Below, piece after piece: positions 33,823-46,624 of a stretch of 64,000 nucleotides of DNA. The notes under the pieces are model-generated. The model had not been told where the DNA came from, did no database searches, and saw nothing but the letters and a program-made list of their open reading frames with translations. Where the stretch lies: assembly GCA_018894105.1 (NCBI GenBank), contig CM032121.1, positions 1,923,507 to 1,987,506 on the forward strand. Direction: 5' to 3'. Source of the DNA: Jacaranda mimosifolia (taxonomy: Eukaryota > Streptophyta > Magnoliopsida > Lamiales > Bignoniaceae). Both the position numbers and the translations under genes were made by a program. Position 1 is the stretch's first letter, and every line of letters begins with the position of its first letter.

Positions 33823-35740
33823 ATCTATCTATATTATTATATATAGAAAGGACTTGTTTAACTAAAATCACTTAATATTCACCCAATTCTTAAGATTTTG
33901 AACTCTCAATTAGATTAAATTTTTTTATTTTGTTGTTAGATTATTTTAGTTGAACAATTATTTGTTCATTTAAAATTTTCATAAATTTAGAAAATACATT
34001 ATGATTTGGGTAAATCATTTTTTATTTATCTCTAACATCATAGAGACAATTGTATTCTAAATTTGTTCTGTCCTGAAGTAGCAATATGTTAAAAGTTTAC
34101 ATAATCATTAAAATTCTTTAATTTGATAAGAATATTCTTTTTTTTTTTTAATCTTTTATAACTAGTCTCAATTGCTTATTGTTGAAAAAAATTTCTTAGA
34201 AAAGAATTAATTTTATTGCCAATTGAAGGAGGCTCTATGTAAAATAATATATTAATTATTAATTTATTTTTGAATAATATTTTGAAATATTAAATTCAAC
34301 TCTAAATGTAAATAACTAATTTCATTGATACTTTAATACTTATCATGTCAACAAATCAAATGTAGCATCGCGTGATCTAATAAGATAATGACCAACTAAA
34401 TTGTGACATGTGACATATGATCTCTATCAAATAAGTCATAGGATTCCTCACAAATTCAATTGAAAGAATGAGAAAATATCCAAGTTTTAAAGAGCTCTCC
34501 TCAAGTCTTTCAAATTCCATATGCAGGAGAAAGAAAAATAACTCTGTAATTTCATAATTACTCCTTCAAGTTCAATGAATTTCAAAACGTGGTCTCCAAA
34601 TTCTTTGAGTCAATAAAATTTTAAGCATGCCCGCTAAGCCTTTAAGTCAATTATACAAGTCTTATAAATTTATATTCCTCAAGTACAAAATCAATTAATT
34701 TTTTTTTTTTTTCACAATTTATCTAAATTTTTTGATACCTATTCATGACTTCAATTTTTTTATTATTCAACCATCAAAATATCAAATTCTCAAATACTTC
34801 AATAAAGATATACACTTTTCAAGCTCTTGAGAGGAATATTAATCAATCATGTGGTAAACATATTGAAAAATAAAAAAGCGTATAATTTTCTTAAATAAAA
34901 AAATACAATTAAGTGTTAAATACACTAAAAAAATAAAGATCGTGGATATTGAAACTAGAATAAAGAAACAATATTCGTAAATAATGATAGATTAGAAATA
35001 ATCACATATTCCTATATCCTTCTTCTCCTTTTAATGTTGATAAATGAAAATAATATACTTATTAATTTTATAATCTATATTTTGACAAATCAAAAATAGT
35101 CACGACATAAACCTGGTCTCAATCTTTTATCTCCTTTTTGTTTTGTTTATAAACTTAGATAATCCAAATAAAGACAATTTGTGAAGAAAGTCAAATAGTG
35201 ATTTTTGAATATATATTTTTACTATATAAGTAAATTAATTTTTACTTTTTTTATAATGTTTATTTTTCAAGTAAGTCAAAATAGTTTTTGTCTTTTGTTT
35301 GAGTCAATTTTCATTGTGCATCAAGTTTTTACATTCACAACATTATTTATTAGATTTTGGGGGGGTTATTATTATTTTTTTATTTGATTTAATTTCTCTT
35401 AAATTCATTAAGTTGTCTTGAGTTATAAAAGATATAAGGGGTTGTTTGGTTTCATTTTCAGGATCCCTTTTCAATTTGCGCCATTTGTTTGTTTTGTGTT
35501 TCTGTATTTTTTTTTTTATTGCATATTTGTAGATGTGATGATGATGTAAGGAGGGTGAATATTTATTTCCTTTATTGATATTATGATATTATGTTTAGGA
35601 GAACATTTCTTTTCAATTTTATAATATTTATTTGATTAAAAATATCATGCATTAAACTTTTACATAAAATAAGAATAAATAAATATAAATATATATTAAT
35701 ATAACTAATTTAATTTGTGCACAGCACATTGTAATACAAT
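33823..35740 (+). mobile_element. Probable Helitron relic
   Basis: The left end, TCTATCTATATTATTATATA followed by GAAAGGAC (from about 33823), looks like a plant Helitron 5' end. The right part (about 35340-35740) is similar to the Helitron 3' region at 60-445, including TTAAATTCATTAAGTTGTCT and a decayed hairpin (GTGCACAGCAC, about 35717-35727). A TIR-like segment, GGGGTTGTTTGGTTT (about 35440), appears inserted in it. Ends are approximate. Confidence 0.4.
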
Positions 35741-37689
35741 TACTTTTTTTTAATTTAATTTAGTATTTGAGAAACTATACAATATATGAAAGAAATTAGA
35801 GGAGGAGCACCATGGAAACTTTTTAGGTTATTTGGAATAATGATGATGCCAAATTCAATATAAAATATGGATGATTCAATTTTACAAGATAAATTTCGTC
35901 AATGCAAATAATAAGAGATTTTGTTCTTGTGAAATAATACTTTGATGCTTAAGAAAGGAAAGTAGCTTATGCTATAAATTTTAGTTTATGAAAAAGATGC
36001 CTTCATGATGCATTAGCTTTTTAAAATTTGTGAGAACACTTAGTATTATCAGAAATCTCCCAATTAAGATGTTTTGGAGGAGATACATGATCGACTGACC
36101 GTATCATAATGCTCAAATTTATTGTCAGACATGAAAGCTATATCCTATGGGATGTTACCTTGCTAAAACATACGATAGACCAGGGGACTTTTAAGAATAC
36201 CAAATTTTATTCTATGTTGAAGAAATTGAAATATTTTAGGGCAATTTAGAATTTTTTTTATTCTTATTCGTTCAGATACCTCTTCATAAAGATAAAATTT
36301 CTTAACACGTGAATTGGCAATACAATACCTAATGGAGGACTACTCTTTCTATATCTACAAATAAATTTAAATATCATCAAATAGGAATGAATAATAATAT
36401 AGAAAAGTAATGATATATGCATTTACAACCAATATGATGGAAAAGGTAAAAGTAGTGCAAGTTGATATATTATGCGATATTTTTCATTTTTCCGGAGTCA
36501 TTATTGTTTGCATACACATTGATAAATATATTGCTCATATACAACAGTTAGAAACTGTAAAAACCGAATGAAACACAAAGATTTGTGTTGAATCACTTGA
36601 AGAGGGGGTTTGAAAATCCCAATAATTGAGGAATCAAATTAAGTTTTTAACCATTACATTCCGAGCAAATATGCATTCTATATTGATTAATGACACCGAA
36701 TCACATCGAATCAGATATATACTAATATTTTCACCTCCATAAGAAAAATAGCATTATATATACACTATGGACATAATCTTTATGGTGCAACTTAAATAAA
36801 TAACAGTGGAGATTTATGAATTATACAACTTAAGTTGGTGATATTTATCAACTCTAATCAAATTAAGTTGATTGTTATTTTTTGATTAGTTTTAACTCAC
36901 TCAATTAAACTTATGTCATTAATAATTTATATTTTCATCATCATTATGTGATTATTTAAGATGTGGGAACCATCTACTAGCCAACTAACAAGCTTTTTAA
37001 GGAGATCATCTCAGCGTGATTTTCTTAATTATTTTAACATTATGTGGTATTTTGATCACTTTATACGCACATTGTCTAACCAACTTCTTTCTTCCAGTTA
37101 AATATAAGCCACCAAACTTGTCTAGAAAACCTCTTTCCTATGCCTATAGGCATGATAATTATATTGGGATTAGTAGATTCATAAGACTTTTTTTTCGTAG
37201 CTTAACCTAATCAGACATTGACCTAGCAAGAACTTGGAAATATGATCTCACATTTCCCATTTTCTTGGTGCAAAAACTTATCTAAGTTGGAAGTATGATA
37301 ACAGAAAATCTGATACTAACATTTGATTTTGTCAAAAACTTAGAACGTTTAGACTGAACATGAAAATTTAGATATGCTTCGGTTATGGGGTGGCAAAATG
37401 AATTGAAAAAAATGGTTTTAACCCAACCTAAATTTAATTTGGATCTAAAATATTTTAAGTTAGGTTCAATTTAAATTGAGTTAGATTAGATTTAGTTTGG
37501 ATTGAATTCAATTGGATTGTGGGTTATAAATAGGTTCAAATAGATACAATTGATATACATGGATTGTCAATTAGTCTAATCCAAAAAATAAATAAATTGA
37601 CTTTTAGTTAATTTTAACTTTCACTACTTTGCAATTTATATTATCCACCACACAACTTTCAAAAGTCCTTGTTAATCTTCAAAAAATTG
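35741..37689. other. Intergenic, unassigned
   Basis: AT-rich. At about 37386 the sequence TATGGGGTGGCAAAATGA resembles a hAT-type terminus, but no matching right end was found. No gene is supported. Confidence 0.35.
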
Positions 37690-38000
37690 TTATTATATTT
37701 ATATTCTGCTTGCCATAGGCATGTATTTTTACTATAAGATATGGCAAATGGATGTGAAAACCACTTTTCTCAATGAAGACAGTAAAGAAGAAATCTATAT
37801 GATACAACTACAAGGTTTTAGATCCAATGGGAGTGAGCAAAAGATTTACAAATTTCAAAGGTCTATTTATGGACTCAAATAGGCATCTCGAAATTGGAAC
37901 ATACATTTTCATTAGAAAGTCAAATCGTTTGGCTATGTCAAAAAGGTGTATAAACCATGTGTGTATATGAAGGCGAGTGGGAGTAGTGTACAGTTTAGGG
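37690..38000 (+). pseudogene. Copia reverse transcriptase fragment
   Basis: The plus strand reads WQMDVKTTFLNEDSKEEIYM, then QGFRSNGSEQKIYKFQRSIY-GLK, stop, ASRNWN and GYVKKVYKPCVYMKASGS. This is the central RT block of Copia. The family glutamine after GLK has become TAG. It is cut off at about 38000 by part A of the LTR-like repeat, before YVDD. Confidence 0.85.
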
Positions 38001-38340
38001 CAAACATGGCTGGATAGACTTGTACTAATAATGTATTAATCCAAGGAGTTAGATGTTGCTCTGTTTCATGAGCAATGCCATATAAGATATGCATGCATGT
38101 TAATGGGTGCTTGTTAGAGAACAAAGCATTGAAGACTCGCTCGGAGAATCCACTAGATAACTGTAGTGACAAGTCAGTAGTGGCAAGTTCTTCAGCTTAC
38201 ACTAGTGCATATAATTAGTCATTTGACATGAGGATCCACTATAACCTTGTATTTAAGTACTCATACTTTGACTTTTCCTTAACCACGTAGCGGGTGGTTC
38301 GGGTGGAGATTGGGTATGAGTTGACCTTTTATGTTTCCAG
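38001..38340. repeat. LTR-like repeat, part A (truncated copy)
   Basis: Aligns with 31330-31650 and 40440-40750 (CATTGAAGACTCGCTCGGAG, ATTAGTCATTTGACATGAGG). Joined directly to Copia RT sequence on its left. Confidence 0.6.
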
Positions 38341-38869
38341 CTAGTACTTCGCATATTCTGCTTTCATTTCATCATTTCTATTTGTGTGCATGCTTTTACT
38401 CGTTTTTTATGTTTCTATGCGATGTTCATATTTTGAATTTCCTCTTTGTTTTATGACAAGGAAGAAAATCGATTTTGCTAGGATTCGTGCTCGTAGGGTA
38501 GAAGAAGGGGCACAATGGAGGCATGTTGCAGAGCAACATTATAGAAAGGCATCACCTGTAGGTGCTGCTCAAGGCCCTTAGGTTGGTGACTGTGACGCAT
38601 GCTCCTTTGACATCAATGATATGTGCACATATTGCGGATGATAAACTTGAGGTGTTTCATTATGGTCCTGTAGAGAAATATGCTCATGGATCCACCAATT
38701 GTCCATAAACAGCTTGTCCTTTTTATTCTGGCAAGGGTCCGAGGACTTTTCTGCTATGACTTGCAGTGGAGTTGTAGGATAGATTCTCACTAGGTTGTAG
38801 ACGTAGCTGTTTTTAGCATTGATCATATGCGAATATAGTGCATGAGTACAATCAAGGAGAGATGGAGTT
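38341..38869. other. Unassigned segment with one open frame
   Basis: The frame at 38384-38581 reads KKIDFARIRARRVEEGAQWR near its end. I do not recognise it; a retroelement gag start is possible. Nothing else seen. Confidence 0.3.
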
Positions 38870-39500
38870 ATTCTCTATTTAACTTCAAAATGTTTGGATT
38901 CTTTCATGAGACGGACCAATTTGATAGTGATTCGAAGACCTACGAAGAAACTTTGTTGGATATAGATTCAGGATGCTGGCTTGAATCCATGAGATCCAAA
39001 ATGGAATCCATATACTCAAACAAAGTATGAACTTTGATAGATCCACCAAAGGGAATTGATATAATGTTCTTAACAAGATTCGGTATATGATAAATTGGAT
39101 TAAGTACAATACCAGAATGCCTCAAGTCTAACTTGATAATGCCTTGGACCATAGCCGCAACTCTTGCACTATTTCCTAGGTAGAGGGTTATATCTTCTTC
39201 ATGCAGACTTTGTCTTCTTTCCTTCCCCTGTAACGAACTACAAAGATAAAAACCACATACGGTATCAAATACCCATGAGGAAGAATTGATCATTAAATGC
39301 ACTTCAATAAAGTAATACCCTTCTTAAGGGTGGTAAGGTAAGCCTTGCAGTTTGTTTTCCAGTGCCATTTTTCATCACAGTGGAAACAACTTGCATTGAT
39401 TTTAACCTTTGTCTTAACCCTTCCAAAACTTTTCACGGGTTCCCTTTCGAGGAAAAACTCTTCTTTCTATTACCTCCCTTTCTTGGGCCCTAGGGCCATT
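38870..39500 (-). pseudogene. Copia zinc knuckle and protease fragment
   Basis: The minus strand reads a well-formed knuckle CFHCDEKWHWKTNC (about 39345-39390), then SSWVFDTVCGFYLCSSLQG (protease active site, with the usual DTG glycine replaced by valine), and the protease tail GIVLNPIYHIPNLVKNIISI. It belongs to the same lineage as 28781-30180. Confidence 0.75.
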
Positions 39501-40030
39501 TGACTTGGAGAAAGAAGCTACCATAAGGAGAATACATATCACTTGAGGGGTTTTGGGATTCTAGTTTCCAATTTGATGTAAATGACCTAAAATCCACTTC
39601 TAGATTCATATTTTTCCTAAATGGTAGCATGGTAAATTGGAAGAGTCCTAAACAAGATACCACGGCTGACTCTACTATTAAGATGAAATGATTTGTTGTT
39701 TTTGGAAACCACAAAGAAAGGTGTTTGGATGAAAAACTTCATCCAGGAGTTGGATGTAGTGCTAATATGCATGAAACCATGGTTGTCTTTGGAAGACAGC
39801 GTAGGACTTGAGCCAAGATCTCATCAATAATACAAACACAGTAAATGCATTATCATTTGATATATGATGTCAATTAATGGAGGTGACAACTGAGTGGATA
39901 AAGTTGCCTCAGAAGAGAATATAGCGAAACCACTATTTAAACCCCTATATGCAATTGGTCTTTGAAGGGCATTTTGAGAAGATGGGCTTTAAGGCTATGG
40001 GGAAATTCCTTTAGGGCAGATGGGAGACAA
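39501..40030. other. Retroelement debris, unassigned
   Basis: No recognisable domain; lies between the Copia protease fragment and the LTR-like repeat. Confidence 0.35.
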
Positions 40031-41480
40031 TTGGAATAGTACCCTGCAAGCAAATTAGATTGGCCTCGTAAACTATTTTCTTGTAAGACAATCTTGATTA
40101 AATGATATTCATTATATGGCTATCTTCATCTTATACTACTTATTTACTTCACTGGCATTTAGATGAAACCATTAGATCACACAAGTGTTGGAATAGTGCC
40201 CGCAAGCCAATTTATTTGGCCTTGTAAACTACTTTCTTATAAGATAATCTTGATTGAATGATATTCATTATATGACCATCTTCATCTTACAATAATTATT
40301 TGCTTCACTGGCATTTGGAAGAAGCCCTTAGATCACATTAGACTACGGGATTTGACAAGGCATTAGATGGTGATCATGAAATAAGTTTTACATGATCGTG
40401 ATCTTAAATCTTTCAAGTCATAGGATTTTACGAGACAGGTCATCTAAGATCTGGATAGAGTTGCACTAATGATGCATAAATCCAAAGGTTGGATGTTGTT
40501 CCATTCCATGATCAATCCCATATGAGATATGAATGTATATTAGTAGGTTCTTGTTAGAGAACAAGATATTGAGGTTTGCTCAGAGAATCCACTAGATAGC
40601 AAAAGTGGCAAGTCAGCAGTAGCAAGTTTTCTAGCTTACGCTAGTATATATTATTAGTTCTTTGACCTGAGGATCCATAGTAACCTTGTGTTTGGTCCTT
40701 ATGCTTTGACTCTTCCTTGATCACGTAGTGGGTCACTCGGGTTGAGATTGGGCATGAGCTACTAGACATGGAGGTTTGTGAGATCCTAGAAGAAATCTGA
40801 CTTGTTGATTTTTTGAAGGGCGAGTGTATCTCCGATGCTTTCTATAATGTTCGATTTTAAGAAATCCTTACGCAAAGTGATGTGACAATTTGAAAAGGTG
40901 TTTCCAAAGATGAGGTCACTTAATGAATCAAACATTGAGAATATAAACATAATATTGAGGCTATTTGGGGGCCGACCAATATCTTGCCCTAAGCCTCTTC
41001 TAGGAGATATGAGGCGGAAGGACCCTATTTGCATAGTACAAGCAGTGCTAGAATGGTTCTTCTAGAGCATTATTTTTGGCTAATTAGTTGGGCTCCATAG
41101 GCTTGAGGATGGATATCGATCGTGGAGATTGGGCACTCTTCAATTAATGAGATAAATTAAATTGAGTCGCTTAGTTTAAAGAAATTTAAACTAATGTGAA
41201 TATTTGATATTCCATAAGCTTTGAGGAGTTGTGAGGCTATGTCCAATGAATGGTAGATCTTAATGGGTCACACAAAAGCCAATAGCTTGACCTATTGAGA
41301 GATGGAGAATTTTCTAAGAGTTAGAAAATTCATGGCCAAATTCAAAGGAGGCGAAAATTGTAGTCATTTTGACTTTATCAATTTAAGTGTTAAATTGGTC
41401 AATGTAATTTAAGAGTTAAATTAAGATTACTCGTGTGTTTCACTTTTAATGTAATTCTCAACATTGTACCTTCAGGTTCT
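40031..41480. repeat. LTR-like repeat, longest copy (A then B), with a partial tandem duplication
   Basis: 40188-40870 matches part A (31070-31760) and 40880-41480 matches part B (30181-30900). The first approximately 157 bp is also present as a separate copy at 40031-40187, directly before the main one. This copy best shows the original order of the repeat. Confidence 0.6.
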
Positions 41481-42600
41481 TATGTTATAAAATTTCATAG
41501 CTTTCATAAAAATAAAAATAAAAAAACTTCATTTTAGGAGGGCATTTATGTCCAAAGAAACAAATCCCAAATACTTGAGCTAATAAAACAACTTGCCAGT
41601 TAATGTGTGGACAATGAGCCCGAATTGGTCAATGCCTTAAACCCTAAACCAAAATTTAAATAACCTAAACAACTATGCCAAATAGTGGAACATTCAACAG
41701 TATTCACAAAAGAAAAATTAGAATACTCAATATTACTTATGCTTGAATCGATATTTTCAACTCACACTTTGAATAATCTATCAAACAAATAACATTTTCC
41801 AACAAAAGAACCATAGTGCAATATTACAACTTTATCGTATTTAAAAGTAAGTTCATAACCCTCCCTAACTATTATAGAACCACTTATTATATTCCTACAA
41901 ATTGTTGGAACATGGTGCACCCTTAGTAGAGATAGTATGCGCCCTGAAGGAAACTTTAGGTCCATGCGTCCTATCCCAAGAACTTTGGCAGCACTTGAGT
42001 TCCCTATCATTACAGATTTTTCATCGATTAGTTGGTAAGATACAAATAGCAATTTATTAGCACAAACTTGCACATTTGCCCTAGTGTCAATTAACCAATC
42101 GAAAGGCACATAAACATAGAGAAGTTCAAGTTTCAAAGAAATATACCCATCAACAGTCGTTTTTCGGAGCCCTAGCTTCACTGGGTTCCCCCCACAACCA
42201 TTTTGACCAAAGCTAGCCCAGTAGATTTAAGTTTAGCTTTAGCTTTCTTAGAGAAGCACTGCTTAGCCCAATGGCCTACCTATCCACAATTCCAGCATGG
42301 TTTGTTTGCTTTTGGTTTCTTGTTGGCCTTGGTTTTGCCTTATTTATGGTTTTGGAGTTTGAGTTCATTTGGTTCATTCTATTGAACTTTTTCTTCCCTT
42401 CAGTAACCACATTTACCTTAGGTAGGTGCTTAACGAGAACTTCATGAGTTTGATTTTGGTCTTTTTCTTCAATCCTTATGGTAATCATAAGATAATCTAG
42501 GGACAACTTCTCTTTCTAATGCTTGAGTGTAGTGTAGCTCTTTGCGAAGAGCTAGTTTTTCACCTTGCTAGGGTGTTTCTGTTCCTTACACTTTTGTTTC
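41481..42600 (-). pseudogene. Copia gag end and protease relic
   Basis: The minus strand at 41762-42181 reads DWLIDTRANVQVCANKLLF (DTG altered to DTR), GNSSAAKVLGIG, RVHHVPTICRNIISGS and FVGKCYLFDRLFKV, a typical Copia protease region. Upstream (about 42255-42300) is a zinc knuckle C-W-N-C-G-stop-V-G-H-W-A-K-Q-C. It is a different lineage from the relics at 29 and 39 kb. Confidence 0.8.
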
Positions 42601-42929
42601 TACCAAATTACTATTTTTATTCGTAAAAACTTGCTCATACACTTATTAATTTGATAGATTTAAAATTCTAAGTGAAAACTTAGGTAGAGGACATAGACTT
42701 GCCAAAACTTTATAAATACTAATATCTATTTACTATTTCATTTACTGCTTTTCTTATCATTGGTCTGACTTGTATCTTAATTGCTACTTACAAATTCCAG
42801 TTAGTAACTAAAACTATTTTTCTATAAAAGACTTAAACAGTTTTTAAAAAGGCCAAAAAGTATTTTGAGTGATAAACTTCCGCTTAAGCCTAATTCACCT
42901 CTCTCTTAGGCACATAATCACTCACAAAT
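42601..42929. other. Unassigned spacer
   Basis: AT-rich, nothing recognised. Confidence 0.3.
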
Positions 42930-43100
42930 GTTGGGAAAAGCAGCATAATGTGCAGCTATTGTGAATACTCAGGACATGATGAATCTTAGTGTTGGAGGAA
43001 GGCAGGCTATTGCTTAGCATATGGTAGTGATCAACACCATCTCCATGACTATCCAAGAAAGAGGCAACAACTGGTGAATCAGAGTTTATCTAAGGGAAAT
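42930..43100 (+). pseudogene. Retroelement gag with double CCHC knuckle
   Basis: Reads CSYCEYSGHDES-stop-CWRKAGYCLAYGSDQHHLHDYP from 42951. Two adjacent zinc knuckles are visible, the first interrupted by TAG and the second missing its second and last cysteines. This resembles Gypsy gag knuckles. Confidence 0.6.
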
Positions 43101-43520
43101 CAACGTGGTCTAGGAAATTCAAACCACCTTGTCCTAGGCTGCGCCACCTGGAATAGTACACAGGTAGGAGACGACTTCAAAGCCCTCTGATAAGGACAAA
43201 GGTCATCCCTACTCAACGAGGGCACCATAGTCATATCCGCCACCTTAACGAGGCTATAAATACCACATTGCTAGCCTCCAATGAGGTATGCCATTCATCA
43301 CACTAAAACCCTCACTCTACTGCTCTATCTTCTAGTTGATATACATATTGACTTGAGCGTCGAAGTGCTTTAGCCGATGGCACCTCAGCTAGCCTGATGT
43401 TTGCTATTGATCGTAGGACTCGACCCAATTACATCGAAAGCATCCTCTTCAACCTCCTTCTAGCCGATCATATTGAATTCCAACCCAATATACTTATCAA
43501 ACTATTTTTATCCTCATCAA
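43101..43520 (+). repeat. LTR fragment related to the Tat element
   Basis: Contains GGCTATAAATACC (TATA box, about 43252), then CTTGAGCGTCGAAGTGCTTTAGCCGATGGC, corresponding to the R/U5 part of the Tat LTR at 46440-46490. It ends near CCTCATCA like that LTR. It is diverged enough to be a different subfamily. Confidence 0.55.
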
Positions 43521-43579
43521 ATAGCATCATGTGATTGAAATCGAATCAAATAAATTGAATTACAAACTACACATTTTGT

Positions 43580-43680
43580 GCATATAAAAAGTTTGTCCGA
43601 CTTCAAACTCATGACATCCTACATAATAGGAGAGACTTATACCATTAAGCAACAACCCACAAGCTACTGGACTTGTCCAA
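43580..43680 (-). mobile_element. SINE-like element on the minus strand
   Basis: Minus strand reads TTGTTGCTTAATGGTATAAG (A-box region) and GAGTTTGAAGTCGGAC (B-box region), with the same spacing and similar middle (ATTATGTAGGATG) as the SINE at 5261-5371. Confidence 0.5.
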
Positions 43681-44022
43681 GTGAATTTATACTCATCACA
43701 TAATTAGTGGATCCCTAACATAAAGTGAAATAATTAAAAATGTATAATTATATTCATTATTAGTTAAATCTAATTTGTCCAAAAAATTTCAACTAAGTAT
43801 CAACTCCCGAATCCTCTGTTATCTTAATTACACGGCCGCATAGGAAATATAAGCATTATTAATGTAATCATTTGGATGTATACTCAAATGAGTTATTAAT
43901 TGCTAGATCATATATGGTGATGTTAATATTTTATTAAAATAAAGATAATCATAAAATTATGTTTACCATTCAGTTAGCTATATATTCAGGTGAACTGTAA
44001 ATCATTTCCCTAAATATAATGA
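43681..44022. other. AT-rich spacer
   Basis: Nothing recognised. Confidence 0.3.
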
Positions 44023-44031
44023 TAATAATAA

Positions 44032-45264
44032 GGGTTAAATTCACTTTGCCCCCTTTAACTATATTGATAGTCACAAACATCCCCACAAGCCATCAAATGT
44101 AACAAAAAGTCCTTTAAATTTAACGGCAATGGATGAAAAAGAGGAAAGAGAAAATTTATGTGTATATTTTACTTAATATTTCAAAAATACCCTCTCAATC
44201 ACATAACCCAAAAATAATGCATTTGATAGTTTCTTTGCTTGAGAAAAAAATGATTTTATCCAAAAAGAAAGAAAAGGAATTCATCTCATGAACTTGATGT
44301 AGAAAAAACAAAACCCACTTTCTTTTCTTCATTCATGTACTTTTGATTTTATATAATTTTTTTTGTTGGTGGTTCGAATTTTTTCAGGTATTTTAGGTTT
44401 TTATTTTTATAACCAGAGGATTGGGTACCCCAATACTATTAACTTTTTGGACTGCAAAGGAATTCAATCATTTTATTGTCTTCTTTAATTCAATTTTTTA
44501 TAAAGGGAGAAATTTTTTTTCTTTTTCACCAATTTTATTTCTACAAAATGTTCCCAACATGTACCATCATTAATGATCTAGTTTCTATAATTCCTAAACC
44601 CTTTAACACATGTATATACCAAAACATAATATTAAACCCATGAATAACTTCTGTGAAATGCAAGAAAAAAAAGACCCTACTTTTCTAAGGATGAAAACCC
44701 TAAAAAAAATTTGTAATTTATAAAATCCCTAAACTCTATGATACATATATATACAAGAATATAAATATAAACCCATCGATTAATTACTGTAAAATTCAAA
44801 AAGAAAATCTTATTTGTTGTTAAATATGAAAACCTAAAATACTTTTTCCCAGAAAATCCAAAACATTTGAAATTTTTTGAATCACCAATAAAAAAATTAG
44901 ATTATAATTTTTCACCCATACTGTAATAAAGATAATTTCTATAAAATTTGGTATGAAAGTGCATGAATGAAGAAAAGAAAGTGAGCTTTATTTTTTTCAA
45001 ATCAAGTTCATGAGATGACTCCCTTTTCCTTCTTTTTTGGCTAAAATCATTTTTTCTCAAGCAAAAAACCTATCAAATGCATATTTTTGGATTAAGTGGT
45101 TGAAGGGAATTTTTAGAATATTGAGAGAAAATATACATATAAATTTTCTGTCCTCTCTTTTTCATCCATTGCTGTTAAATTGTGGGGGCTTTTTGTTATA
45201 TTTGATAGTTTAAGGGAGTGTTTGACTACCAGTATAGTTCAAGGGGACAAAGTGTATTTAACCC
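44032..45264. mobile_element. Foldback element with about 330-bp inverted repeats and a 9-bp duplication
   Basis: The left end GGGTTAAATTCACTTTGCCC and the right end read inward, GGGTTAAATACACTTTGTCC, start long imperfect arms (about 44032-44360 and 44930-45264). Flanks are identical 9-mers TAATAATAA (44023-44031 and 45265-45273), as for Mutator-type elements. They are low-complexity, so weaker proof than usual. There is no transposase in the centre. Confidence 0.75.
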
Positions 45265-45273
45265 TAATAATAA

Positions 45274-45882
45274 TTTACTTTACATTATCATATATTTTAA
45301 TTTAATTAATCTCATTTAACCACACATCTAAGCACGTGACACAAATTTTTTCCCAATTAAGGAAAACTATGATCAAATACTCAAATCCCAGTAAAAAGCC
45401 TTCAATACAATCTGGTTTTAAACCAACCCAATTCGTAGCCCATGATTTGACCCAAATCAAAATTATTGAAACCCAAATTGATCCAATGGTTGATGGTATG
45501 GTCCATGGAAAATCCAGTTGGTATAGTCCAGAACCATAGCTTATGTGTATATGATAATGAACAAATTAAATGGGCCAAATAAGCGACAAGCAAATGATAT
45601 AATAAAGTCCAAAAAGATGAGATTATAAATGAAATTTTACATTTTATTGAAAAACTAGTAATGGCTTATTTCTCTTTCGTTCCCCTATTTTTTTCTCTTC
45701 TCCTACTATACGTTCTTCCTAAAATTAATCATACAAAATCTTTTCTGCCTCGAATTCAATCAGTCTAAGGGAATGAAAGGGGAAAAAAAAAAATCCTAAA
45801 CACCCTAAAAAAAATGTGAATATCAATAATATAGAGTGGAACAAAGAATTATATTAGATTATGTTGATTTTTTTTTTTTTAT
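45274..45882. other. Spacer before the Tat element
   Basis: AT-rich. The plus-strand open frame at 45336-45539 has no recognised similarity. Ends in a T-run that supplies the TTTAT target site. Confidence 0.35.
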
Positions 45883-46601
45883 TGATATGGGACGGTCCAA
45901 ATACCTAGGCCTAAACTAAGTTGGCCCAGTCAGGTGCCCAGGGCCCTTATGCCTCATTGGCTTCACTTGACTAGGTCAGCCCAGAGACTGGCGCCCGAGG
46001 CCCATGGGATTCCTTGACCTCAGTCGACCATGTCGAGGTCAAGTCTGAGGTCAAGATTCGACCATGTCGAGGTCAATCCGGAGGTTGAGTACAGTACAGT
46101 ACTTTGCCACCGCATTAAATGCGCTGGCAGGCAAGACGCCTCCACATTAATGGCTCATGCCTTCCTCCTCACCGCTTGACACAGCAGCCGTCGCTACAGT
46201 GTACTATCTTGTCCTTGAAACCTAGAAAAGCAGTTAGATTGAGGTATGCAGGACAGGGAAATGACCAATTACTCCTAGACTAACGCTAAAGGCTCCCTTA
46301 GTGTACCAGGGGCATTCCGGACCTTTCCTCAAAGGGAGAAATATATAAGTACCCTCACCCCCAATCTTCTAAAGGAACACACTCATATACACTAAAAAGC
46401 CCTTACTCCGCTACTCGATATTTGAGGTCGATTTCTACTGACTTGAGCATTAGAGGGCCTAAGCCGATGTCTTCTTGGCTAGCCTAACGTTTACTGTGAT
46501 TACAGGATTCTTCCCCATCCAAACAGGACTATAGATCCCTCAGGTCGAAGTCCTACCCATATTCAGAGTCGGATCCCTATCTACTGAACAAACCCTCATC
46601 A
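45883..46601 (+). repeat. Tat 5' LTR
   Basis: 719 bp, starts TGATATGGGACGG and ends CCTCATCA. TATA box TATATAA at 46342-46348. The opposite LTR is 718 bp and very similar over its length, so the insertion is younger than the Copia at 14 kb. Confidence 0.93.
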
Positions 46602-46624
46602 TTTGTCGCCGTCTATGGGAAAGC

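Noticed and set aside
37386..37600. hAT-like MITE start at TATGGGGTGGCAAAATGA
   Set aside because: No matching right end or 8-bp flank was found before the Copia RT fragment.
42960..43520. Complete second Tat-like element
   Set aside because: Only a gag knuckle and an LTR fragment are visible; no pol sequence or second LTR.
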